This document shows positions 1 to 6,606 of a stretch of 8,097 bases of DNA, piece after piece. The position numbers and the translations under genes were made by a program. The notes under the pieces are model-generated. The model worked only from the letters and a program-made list of their open reading frames with translations, searched no databases and was not told the origin of the DNA. The stretch is from Flavobacteriales bacterium (GTDB lineage: Bacteria > Bacteroidota > Bacteroidia > NORP154), in assembly GCA_012965625.1 (NCBI GenBank), contig DTSC01000347.1:1-8097 (forward strand), in the 5' to 3' direction. Position 1 is the first letter of the stretch. Every line of letters starts with the position of its first letter.

Positions 1-81
1 TGATTCGTTGACAAATCCAAATGTAGAATAAAGAATAAAGGATACAAATATAATTAAGCCAAATATAAAGACGGTAATATG
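1..81. repeat. Left arm of a perfect 81-bp inverted repeat
   Basis: These bases are the exact reverse complement of 418-498; position n pairs with position 499-n without a mismatch from 1/498 to 81/418. Pairing fails at 82/417. The arm reaches the window edge, so its true length is unknown. It is antisense coding sequence of the membrane protein that follows and carries no open frame of its own on the plus strand: all three plus frames meet a stop within it. It replaces whatever naturally lay upstream of base 82. A foldback chimera at a contig end is the simplest explanation; a real inverted duplication is the alternative. Confidence 0.95.
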
Positions 82-82
82 G

Positions 83-121
83 ACAAACAAATATGCAAGC
101 AATCCCCAAACAGCAGAATAA
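83..121 (+). other. Surviving 3' end of an upstream coding region (last 12 codons)
   Basis: After the inverted-repeat junction, the second plus frame reads TNKYASNPQTAE and then TAA at 119-121. The final A of that stop is the first base of an ATG at 121-123, giving a TAATG stop-start overlap typical of coupled genes. I infer that this is the C-terminal tail of the gene naturally upstream, whose body has been lost to the foldback at 1-81. If the next gene is an exosortase-associated protein, the lost gene could be the exosortase, but 12 residues cannot show that. Confidence 0.35.
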
Positions 122-600
122 TGAGAATGCTGAACTTAGATAGTGTAAAGATTTCAAAACTAATTGTCTTTATTGGTATAATAATGGCTGCAGGTTTCCT
201 GAGGCTTTATTTGTTTGAAAACATCAACCATCAGCTTGCTTATATGTATTATGAAAATGATATTTCATATGTAACAGAAGGACTTTCTTTTATCGATAAC
301 TATTCTTATGATACCCTTATGGATGTCAAATGGGTTCTTACAATTTTCTTTACAATTGCCTATCTAAGTCTAACACTAGGGATTATTAATATCCTGTTCA
401 GCAACAGACAGTTTATGCATATTACCGTCTTTATATTTGGCTTAATTATATTTGTATCCTTTATTCTTTATTCTACATTTGGATTTGTCAACGAATCAGC
501 TTTGGGATACAGGCTTGCAAGGTTTTGCATGGGTGTAGTTCAGTCACCTCTGCCATTAATGATATTGATACCTGCTTTTAAACTCGTGGACAATAAATGA
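121..600 (+). CDS. Small four-helix membrane protein, possibly exosortase (XrtF/XrtX)-associated
   Basis: The protein has 159 residues from the chosen start and four probable membrane segments, at about residues 13-32, 71-93, 100-122 and 135-153. Between helices 1 and 2 lies a polar, Tyr-rich loop with the pattern R-x-Y-x-F-E-N-x-N. The C-terminus reads RLARF, then QSPLPLMILIPAF. This layout (Arg plus aromatic/acidic residues after helix 1, and a late Q-x-P...PAF motif) recalls the short membrane proteins encoded next to exosortases XrtF/XrtX in Bacteroidota, from memory of that family and without a search. An ATG at 79 would add 14 residues, but it lies on the junction of the inverted repeat and is probably an artefact; the ATG at 121 overlaps an upstream stop as TAATG and is preferred. 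If the assignment is right, the protein would act in the inner membrane beside a sorting protease. The biochemical role is unknown. Confidence 0.6.
   Translation: MRMLNLDSVKISKLIVFIGIIMAAGFLRLYLFENINHQLAYMYYENDISYVTEGLSFIDNYSYDTLMDVKWVLTIFFTIAYLSLTLGIINILFSNRQFMHITVFIFGLIIFVSFILYSTFGFVNESALGYRLARFCMGVVQSPLPLMILIPAFKLVDNK
418..498. repeat. Right arm of the 81-bp inverted repeat, inside the membrane-protein gene
   Basis: This is the partner of bases 1-81, with 336 bp between the arms. It codes in frame for the third membrane helix of the small membrane protein (about residues 100-126), so this copy looks like the original and the copy at 1-81 the derivative. Neither arm shows transposase-like termini or flanking direct repeats. 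Confidence 0.95.
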
Positions 601-674
601 TCTGCTGGGCTATCATTAATCAATCATTTTTTTATTTTTACGGCAATATTTACCATAATAATAAATGAGAAAAA

Positions 675-1955
675 ATGAAAAAGGAAGTAATCGTTTTTGA
701 CCTTATTGAAAAAGAGTACCATCGACAGAAGGATGGTGTTGAGCTCATAGCCTCTGAAAATTTTGCAAGTGATCAGGTAATTGCTGCAATGGGCACCTGT
801 CTTACTAATAAATATGCGGAAGGCTTGCCAAGAAAAAGATATTATGGAGGCTGTGATGTTGTAGATGAGATCGAGCAATTAGCCATAGACCGAGCTAAAG
901 AACTCTTTGGAGCTGAATGGGTGAATGTGCAACCACATTCGGGAGCCCAAGCAAATGCAGCTGTAATGCTTGCAGTACTAAAGCCTGGAGATAAAATTCT
1001 CGGCTTTAACTTATCTCACGGCGGACACCTAACCCATGGTTCTCCGGTAAATTTTTCAGGCAAATTATATAAGCCTGTTTTCTATAATGTAAAGAAGGAA
1101 ACTGGAATTATTGATTATGAAAAACTTGCAGAAACTGCTGCCTCTGAAAAACCAAAATTAATTATTGCTGGCGCTTCAGCCTATTCCAGAGACTGGGATT
1201 ATGAAGCTATGAGAACAATTGCTGACAAGGAAGGTGCATTACTTATGGCAGATATCGCGCACCCAGCAGGATTGATTGCCAGCAAATTACTCAATGACCC
1301 ACTACCCCATTGTCATATTATAACAACGACGACCCACAAGACCTTAAGAGGACCCCGGGGAGGAATGATCATGATGGGACAGAACTTCGAAAACCCCTGG
1401 GGGTTAACGACACCAAAAGGCAAAACAAGAATGATGTCAGCCATCCTTGACTCTGGTGTATTTCCGGGAACGCAGGGTGGGCCTTTAGAGCATGTTATAG
1501 CAGCAAAAGCTATAGCATTTGGCGAGGCCTTAACAGATGGTTTTAAATCTTATTGCAAACAAGTCAAGATCAATGCTAACACCATGGCAGATGCTTTTGT
1601 AAATAAAGGATATCAGGTGATTTCTAATGGGACAGATAACCATTGCATGCTTATAGATATGAGATCAAAAGGGTTAACAGGAAAACAGGCTGAAGAAGCA
1701 CTGGTAAAGGCAGACATCACTTTAAATAAAAATATGGTTCCGTTTGACGACCAATCTCCTTTTGTTACATCAGGAATACGAATAGGAACACCCGCTATTA
1801 CAACAAGAGGCCTTAAAGAAGAACATATACTTCAAATTGTAGCTATGATTGATAATGTCCTGATCAACCATGAGAATCCGGAGATCGCTGATTCTGTAAG
1901 ATCGGAAGTAAATAAACTAATGAAACCTTTTCCTCTTTATTCAGAGGAATGGTAA
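675..1955 (+). CDS. glyA: Serine hydroxymethyltransferase
   Basis: This cytoplasmic PLP enzyme interconverts serine plus tetrahydrofolate with glycine plus 5,10-methylene-tetrahydrofolate, feeding one-carbon units to purine, thymidylate and methionine synthesis. Its 426 residues fit the bacterial family (about 410-430). Family signatures are visible in order: ELIASENF (23-30), NKYAEG...KRYYGG (45-59), the VQPHSGAQANAAV block, DIAHPAGL with cofactor-contacting D193 and H196, TTTTHKTLRGPRGG with the Schiff-base lysine K222, and SGIRIGTPA with the substrate-carboxylate arginine R369. All key residues are present. The ATG at 675 puts the conserved N-terminus in the usual place; an ATG at 665 is in another frame. 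The gene follows the membrane protein after 74 bases and is separated from the next gene by 193 bases, so it may be transcribed on its own. I see no clear promoter. Confidence 0.97.
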   Translation: MKKEVIVFDLIEKEYHRQKDGVELIASENFASDQVIAAMGTCLTNKYAEGLPRKRYYGGCDVVDEIEQLAIDRAKELFGAEWVNVQPHSGAQANAAVMLAVLKPGDKILGFNLSHGGHLTHGSPVNFSGKLYKPVFYNVKKETGIIDYEKLAETAASEKPKLIIAGASAYSRDWDYEAMRTIADKEGALLMADIAHPAGLIASKLLNDPLPHCHIITTTTHKTLRGPRGGMIMMGQNFENPWGLTTPKGKTRMMSAILDSGVFPGTQGGPLEHVIAAKAIAFGEALTDGFKSYCKQVKINANTMADAFVNKGYQVISNGTDNHCMLIDMRSKGLTGKQAEEALVKADITLNKNMVPFDDQSPFVTSGIRIGTPAITTRGLKEEHILQIVAMIDNVLINHENPEIADSVRSEVNKLMKPFPLYSEEW

Positions 1956-2065
1956 GTTTTGTTTAATCTCTTAGGAAAAGATTTACGAATATCAGCCTTA
2001 AATAGATTTTAATTTTTCAAGGTTATAGAACTAGAAGCAATCTATTATTTCCATAAACTCTTAGG

Positions 2066-2087
2066 TTGATAAGAATCAGCTTATCAA
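2066..2087. promoter_or_regulatory. Perfect 8-6-8 palindrome in the glyA–relA/spoT gap
   Basis: TTGATAAG at 2066-2073 and CTTATCAA at 2080-2087 are exact inverted copies around a six-base loop. The element lies 61 bases before the alarmone-enzyme start. A T-rich run (about 2101-2116) follows only after 13 bases, so it is a poor intrinsic terminator for glyA. The TGATAA/TTATCA arms resemble half-sites of Fur-type operators, but the spacing differs from the classical 7-1-7 box. It could be an operator, a weak terminator or chance in AT-rich DNA. The rest of the 1956-2148 gap shows no recognisable Bacteroidota promoter (TTTG...TAnnTTTG). Confidence 0.3.
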
Positions 2088-2148
2088 AAATGAGGATCAT
2101 ATTTTTCTTTTTTTTAACTTTACCTTTAAAACGATTTAGTATCTTAAA

Positions 2149-4344
2149 ATGAATAAAAAGGAGATAGAGAAGGAGAATAAAGAGATTCTTAATCGCTATC
2201 GTGGCTTGTTAAGAGACTGTAACCGCCGTTATCTCAGTAGTAAGCAGAAGAAAACGATAAGAAAAGCATTTGACATTGCTTTGGATGCGCATAAGGAGAT
2301 GCGCAGAAAATCTGGGGAACCATATATATATCATCCTATTGCTGTAGCGCGGATAACTGCTGCTGAAATTGGGCTCGGTGCAACTTCAGTTGTATGTGCA
2401 CTACTTCATGACGTTGTAGAGGATACTGAAATGACCCTTGATGATATCCAGTTGCTTTTTGGGAAAAAGGTAAGAGCTATCATTGACGGCCTTACAAAAA
2501 TTTCAGATGTCTTTGATCATACTTCGTCCCTTCAAGCTGAAAATTTCCGTAAAATGTTGCTAACGCTTTCTGAGGATATCAGGGTAATCCTTATCAAGCT
2601 TGCTGATCGCTTGCATAATATGAGGACCCTGGAGGTAATGCCCAAACAAAAACAGCTTAAAATAGCATCAGAAACATTATATCTCTTTGCACCCCTGGCG
2701 CATAGATTGGGATTATACACCATTAAATCAGAGCTTGAAGACTTGGGACTAAAATATACTGAGCCCAAAATTTATAAAACAATACAAAAAAAACTTACAG
2801 ACTCTAAAATAGAGCGCTCTAGATTTATCTATCGTTTTGCAAGCCCAATAAAGCAATCACTCAGTGGCCAAGGAATTAAATTTAAAATATTGGGGCGAAC
2901 AAAATCTATACATTCCATATGGAATAAAATGTTAAAAAAAGATGTTGGTTTTGAAGAGGTCTATGACTTGTTTGCCATTAGAGTTATCTTGGAATCTAAG
3001 CCAAGTGATGAAAAAGCAGATTGCTGGCGTGCTTATTCTATTGTAACCGATTATTACAAGCCTAATCCAGATAGATTAAGAGACTGGGTATCAACCCCTA
3101 AATCAAATGGCTATGAATCTTTACACACTACTGTGATGGGGCCAAAAGGGAAATGGGTAGAAGTTCAGGTTCGCTCAAAACGGATGGATGAGATTGCAGA
3201 GAAGGGATATGCAGCACATTGGAAATATAAGGAAACTGCTTCTGAAAGCACTCTGGATCAATGGATAAAGAAAATAAGGGATATGCTTGAAAATCCAGAA
3301 CCAGATGCTTTAGACTTTATAGATGAATTTAAATTAAACCTATTTTCTGATGAAATTTTTGTTTTTACCCCCAATGGTGAACTTAAGACCTTGCCTTCAG
3401 GGGCAACAGCACTTGATTTTGCATATGAGATCCATACAGAAATTGGCCATACTTGCATTGGAACCAAAGTGAACAATAAGCTGGTTGCACTAAGTCATCA
3501 ACTTAAAAGTGGTGATCAAGTAGAGATCATAACCTCAAAAAAGAACAAGCCACAAAAAGACAGGCTAAACTTTGTGATTACTGCCAGGGCAAAATCTAAA
3601 ATCAAAGGTTCTATAAGGTCACAGCAAAAAGAGGCTGCAAGTGAAGGAAAGGAAATCTTTGAAAGGAAGCTTAAACGTTATAAGATCACCGCAAACACCG
3701 ATAACCTGAATAAAATACTGGCATTCTATGGCCTAAATGATGGACAAGATTTCTATTATAGAATAGCGAAGGATAACATTGATTTGACAAAGCTAAAGGA
3801 ATTTACCAAAGACCGTGGCAAAATCAAAAAATCTCCGGTTAAACAAGAAAAGGGAAAAACACTTGAGGAGTTAGTACGACAAACTCGAGGCAAAAAAGAC
3901 ACATTGGTGATTGGAGATGAGTTACAGAAAATTGATTATAAGTTATCAAAATGCTGTAACCCAATATCCGGTGATGATGTATTTGGTTTTATTACTATCA
4001 ATGAGGGTATCAAAATTCATCGGGTAAATTGTCCCAATGCAATACAGCTTATGTCTAATTATGCTTACAGAATTGTTAAAGCTAGGTGGACAAGCCAGGA
4101 ATTGATTGCATTCTTAGCTGGCCTAAAGCTAACGGGAATTGATGATTTAGGATTGGTTAGCAACGTAACCAAGATTATCTCAAAAGATTTGAATGTTAAC
4201 ATGAGATCAATTGGCTTTGATAGTAAAGATGGAATTTTTGAAGGAACCATTATGCTTTATGTTCATGATACTGACCATCTTACGAATTTGATCAATAAGA
4301 TTTTGAAAGTTAAGGGGATTTCTACTGTTGATCGGATCCATTAA
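2149..4344 (+). CDS. Bifunctional (p)ppGpp synthetase/hydrolase, RelA/SpoT (Rel) family
   Basis: This long RSH enzyme transfers pyrophosphate from ATP to GDP/GTP to make (p)ppGpp and also degrades it, controlling the stringent response at the ribosome. Its 731 residues give the full domain set. The HD hydrolase domain (about 40-190) has H62 in HPIAVA, H87-D88 with E91-D92 in LLHDVVEDT, and D153/N157 in LADRLHN. The synthetase domain (about 245-355) has R250 and K252, D273 in VYDLFAIR, Y322 in NGYESLHT and E338 in EVQVR. A TGS domain spans about 400-460, followed by a helical linker. The Zn-finger/CC domain has C602, C603, H624 and C628, and a C-terminal ACT domain occupies about 655-731. Both catalytic sites look intact, so a bifunctional Rel is expected rather than a one-activity RelA. 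It heads a co-directional cluster with the Fur-like, STAS and purA genes; PurA is a reported target of ppGpp inhibition in some bacteria. I left the symbol empty because rel, relA and spoT are used interchangeably here. Confidence 0.96.
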   Translation: MNKKEIEKENKEILNRYRGLLRDCNRRYLSSKQKKTIRKAFDIALDAHKEMRRKSGEPYIYHPIAVARITAAEIGLGATSVVCALLHDVVEDTEMTLDDIQLLFGKKVRAIIDGLTKISDVFDHTSSLQAENFRKMLLTLSEDIRVILIKLADRLHNMRTLEVMPKQKQLKIASETLYLFAPLAHRLGLYTIKSELEDLGLKYTEPKIYKTIQKKLTDSKIERSRFIYRFASPIKQSLSGQGIKFKILGRTKSIHSIWNKMLKKDVGFEEVYDLFAIRVILESKPSDEKADCWRAYSIVTDYYKPNPDRLRDWVSTPKSNGYESLHTTVMGPKGKWVEVQVRSKRMDEIAEKGYAAHWKYKETASESTLDQWIKKIRDMLENPEPDALDFIDEFKLNLFSDEIFVFTPNGELKTLPSGATALDFAYEIHTEIGHTCIGTKVNNKLVALSHQLKSGDQVEIITSKKNKPQKDRLNFVITARAKSKIKGSIRSQQKEAASEGKEIFERKLKRYKITANTDNLNKILAFYGLNDGQDFYYRIAKDNIDLTKLKEFTKDRGKIKKSPVKQEKGKTLEELVRQTRGKKDTLVIGDELQKIDYKLSKCCNPISGDDVFGFITINEGIKIHRVNCPNAIQLMSNYAYRIVKARWTSQELIAFLAGLKLTGIDDLGLVSNVTKIISKDLNVNMRSIGFDSKDGIFEGTIMLYVHDTDHLTNLINKILKVKGISTVDRIH

Positions 4345-4411
4345 GCTATTAATTTATTCGTATCTAGTTTTAGTCTTTTTCTTTAACTAATTTAGCCTCT
4401 CAAACCCTTTC

Positions 4412-4903
4412 ATGTCTGCAATGTCAAATACGAATCAAATTGATGATGTAAAAAAACTGTTTTCAGACTACCTTGTAAATAATGGGCATCGTCAAACTCC
4501 AGAGCGGATTTCAATTTTGAGTGAAATTTATGACCAGGATAATCATTTTAGCGTGGAATTACTCTATATCATAATGAAAAACAGGAACCTAAGTATTTCC
4601 AGAGCAACAATTTATAATACAATTGAATTGCTAATAGATTGCGGATTGATCATCAAGCATCAATTTGGCAAGAATATTGCTCAATATGAAAAGTCGTACG
4701 CTTACAAACAACATGATCATTTAATATGTATGGATTGCGGCAAAGTGTTTGAGTTTTGTGATCCTAGAATTCATCAAATTCAAAAGACAACTGAAGAAAT
4801 GAATAACTTAAAAATTGTAAAACACTCGCTAAACTTTTATGGCAAATGCAATACCTTAGAAGAAAATAAATCATGCAAATACATAATAAGTAATAAAGTT
4901 TAA
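4412..4903 (+). CDS. Fur-family metal-dependent transcriptional regulator
   Basis: This 163-residue cytoplasmic DNA-binding protein starts with a winged helix (about 12-85) whose recognition helix is in SISRATIYNTIELL (61-74). A dimerisation and metal domain follows. The regulatory metal ligands of Fur proteins appear kept: H101 and H103 in HDHLIC, E114, H138, and possibly H45 before the SVELLY helix. The first structural-zinc pair is C106-x-x-C109. The second pair, normally C-x-x-C after YG, is altered: C146 is followed by another Cys only at 155. The subtype (Fur, Zur or PerR) cannot be told from sequence; loss of a tight second CxxC could weaken the structural zinc site. It starts 67 bases after the alarmone-enzyme stop and ends 59 bases before the STAS gene. 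Two in-frame ATGs (4412 and 4421) are possible starts, and neither has a Shine-Dalgarno. Confidence 0.9.
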   Translation: MSAMSNTNQIDDVKKLFSDYLVNNGHRQTPERISILSEIYDQDNHFSVELLYIIMKNRNLSISRATIYNTIELLIDCGLIIKHQFGKNIAQYEKSYAYKQHDHLICMDCGKVFEFCDPRIHQIQKTTEEMNNLKIVKHSLNFYGKCNTLEENKSCKYIISNKV

Positions 4904-4962
4904 TTAATAGTTTTAAGAATTAATCTATCTTTATACTGTAGTAAATAATCAATAAATTTAGA

Positions 4963-5325
4963 ATGGATTTTGAATTTAAAATAGAACCTAAAGAACAATA
5001 CAATTTTATTCATTTTGGTGGAGATCTGATTGAAGCTAATCAGACGAATGATTTGTTAGCACAAGTTGATGAGCATATCAATGAATCCAGAATCAACTTT
5101 ATTATTGATCTTCATTCAATTGAATATATGAATAGTACTGGATTGAATATCTTAATTAATATTCTAACAAAATCAAGAAATGCTGGTGGAGAAACTGTTA
5201 TTGCCAATATCCCTGAAAAAGTAAAGCAGCTAATGATCATCACCAAGCTTAACACGGTCTTTACAGTTGCAGACACTGTACAAGAGGCCATTGACCTATT
5301 GAAAAAGGAAGAATCATGGCTGTAG
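4963..5325 (+). CDS. Single-domain STAS protein (anti-sigma factor antagonist-like)
   Basis: At 120 residues this is one STAS domain with no other module. The family is typified by SpoIIAA and RsbV, which bind an anti-sigma kinase when unphosphorylated and are released by phosphorylation of a Ser/Thr at the start of a helix. The core motif is visible as IIDLHSIEYMNSTGLNILI (47-65). The residue just before the conserved glycine, the phosphosite in SpoIIAA, is T59, with S58 beside it. No partner kinase (RsbW/SpoIIAB) or phosphatase is in the window. In Bacteroidota, which lack a classical SigB/SigF cascade, the target of such proteins is generally unclear. The stop codon lies inside purA, giving a 10-base overlap (5316-5325), so translation is probably coupled to purA. 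The C-terminus (VQEAIDLLKKE) forms the usual last helix. Confidence 0.88.
   Translation: MDFEFKIEPKEQYNFIHFGGDLIEANQTNDLLAQVDEHINESRINFIIDLHSIEYMNSTGLNILINILTKSRNAGGETVIANIPEKVKQLMIITKLNTVFTVADTVQEAIDLLKKEESWL
5305..5308 (+). promoter_or_regulatory. Possible ribosome binding site for purA
   Basis: An AGGA inside the end of the STAS gene sits seven bases before the purA ATG at 5316. Most genes in this window lack any such purine box, so it weakly supports the 5316 start and coupled translation from the upstream gene. Confidence 0.35.
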
Positions 5326-6599
5326 ATGTATTGCTTGGCCTTCAGTGGGGAGATGAAGGCAAAGGAAAGATTGTTGATGTAATCACTCCTAAATATGATA
5401 TTATAGCCCGTTTTCAAGGGGGCCCAAATGCTGGCCATACGCTGGTATTTGATGATATTAACCATGTAACTCATACGATTCCTTCAGGTATCTTTAATGA
5501 CAAATGCCTAAACCTTGTAGGTAACGGTGTTGTTATAGACCCTGTCATTTTCAAGAGGGAATTAGATGAATTAAAACAGTTTAAGATCGATATCTATTCT
5601 AATCTTGTTTTGTCTAAAAAAGCTCATCTTATATTGCCTACTCACAGGCTCTTAGACGCAGCTTCAGAAAAAGCAAAGGGAAAAGATAAAATTGGTTCCA
5701 CCCTAAAAGGAATTGGCCCTACCTATATGGACAAAACCGGTCGCAATGGATTAAGGATTGGTGATACCCTACAACCTGATTTTAAAGAGCAATACGACAG
5801 GCTAGTCAGGAAACATGCTCAGATACTCAAATACTACAAGTATGAATACGACCTCAGCGAGATGGAAGCTGAATGGTTTGAAGCCATTGAAGTTCTGAAG
5901 ACCCTAAGGATGGTTGACAGTGAACACCTGATCAACGATGCCATGAAAGAAGGTAAATCTATTTTGGCTGAAGGGGCTCAAGGAACCTTGCTGGATATTG
6001 ACTTCGGATCTTACCCTTTTGTCACTTCATCTAATACTGTTTGTGCCGGAGCCTGTACAGGACTTGGCATTGCACCCAATACCATTGGAGAGGTAATAGG
6101 TATCTTTAAAGCGTATTGCACACGGGTTGGTAGCGGTCCTTTCCCAACTGAGCTGACAGATGAAACTGGAAAAAGAATGCAAAAAGCAGGAAATGAGTTT
6201 GGTGCTACAACTGGACGGCCTAGGAGATGTGGGTGGATAGACCTGCCTGCTTTGAAGTACGCTATTATGATTAATGGAGCTACTCAGCTGATAATGACCA
6301 AAGCTGATGTGCTTTCCCATTTTGAAACCATTAAGGTCTGCACGCATTACCTTTATAAGGGGCGGGAGATTGACCATTTTCCTTATCAGCTTCCGGAAGA
6401 CCTTACCCCTATTTATAAAGAGTTTAAAGCTTGGGAGATTGACCTTTCAAAATTGGATTCAATGGAACAAATTCCTGATGAGTTGGCCGATTATATTAAT
6501 TATCTCGAGGCTGAATTGGCAGTTCCAATAACAATGGTTTCTGTAGGCCCTGACCGTAAAGAGATCATTTACAGGGAGACTGTGGGTTCAATAAGTTAA
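5316..6599 (+). CDS. purA: Adenylosuccinate synthetase
   Basis: This enzyme catalyses the GTP-dependent joining of IMP and aspartate to adenylosuccinate, the first committed step from IMP to AMP, in the cytoplasm. It is 427 residues long, the usual bacterial length (E. coli has 432). Visible signatures are QWGDEGKGK (10-18) with catalytic D13, GGPNAGHT (35-42) with catalytic H41, LKGIGPTYMDKTGRNGLR for IMP contacts, EGAQGTLLDIDFGSYPFVTSS, TTGRPRRCGWIDL with the arginines at 301-304 that hold aspartate/IMP, and TKADVL (328-333) for guanine recognition. Nothing is missing. The start overlaps the STAS gene by 10 bases. The gene ends the plus-strand cluster, seven bases before the stop of the convergent aminotransferase. 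Neighbouring alarmone-enzyme and Fur genes suit joint control of purine use under stress, but the sequence does not show the mechanism. Confidence 0.98.
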   Translation: MAVDVLLGLQWGDEGKGKIVDVITPKYDIIARFQGGPNAGHTLVFDDINHVTHTIPSGIFNDKCLNLVGNGVVIDPVIFKRELDELKQFKIDIYSNLVLSKKAHLILPTHRLLDAASEKAKGKDKIGSTLKGIGPTYMDKTGRNGLRIGDTLQPDFKEQYDRLVRKHAQILKYYKYEYDLSEMEAEWFEAIEVLKTLRMVDSEHLINDAMKEGKSILAEGAQGTLLDIDFGSYPFVTSSNTVCAGACTGLGIAPNTIGEVIGIFKAYCTRVGSGPFPTELTDETGKRMQKAGNEFGATTGRPRRCGWIDLPALKYAIMINGATQLIMTKADVLSHFETIKVCTHYLYKGREIDHFPYQLPEDLTPIYKEFKAWEIDLSKLDSMEQIPDELADYINYLEAELAVPITMVSVGPDRKEIIYRETVGSIS

Positions 6600-6606
6600 A
6601 AGATCA

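Noticed and set aside
1..135. Open frame on the minus strand running from 135 off the left edge, reading as a hydrophobic helix
   Set aside because: Bases 1-81 of it are only the inverted copy of the membrane-protein helix at 418-498; the remaining 18 codons are open by chance.
624..878. 84-residue minus-strand open frame across the glyA start
   Set aside because: Antisense shadow of the conserved GlyA N-terminus; no family features.
1392..1405. Near-palindrome AACCCC-TG-GGGGTT inside glyA
   Set aside because: A two-base loop cannot form a normal hairpin, and the codons (Asn-Pro-Trp-Gly) fit the GlyA family; treated as chance.
1956..2148. Search for a Bacteroidota promoter (TTTG...TAnnTTTG) or riboswitch ahead of the alarmone enzyme gene
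   Set aside because: No convincing -7/-33 pair or structured RNA motif; only the palindrome at 2066-2087 stands out.
4903..4962. ATTAAT...ATTAAT inverted half-sites between the Fur-like and STAS genes, considered as a Fur box
   Set aside because: ATTAAT is itself palindromic and the gap is almost all A/T, so the match carries little information.
5112..5474. 120-residue minus-strand open frame over the STAS/purA junction
   Set aside because: Antisense to two well-supported genes including PurA catalytic motifs; no recognisable domain.
6027..6377. 116-residue minus-strand open frame inside purA
   Set aside because: Shadow of conserved PurA sequence; low-complexity Ser/Pro composition typical of antisense reading.
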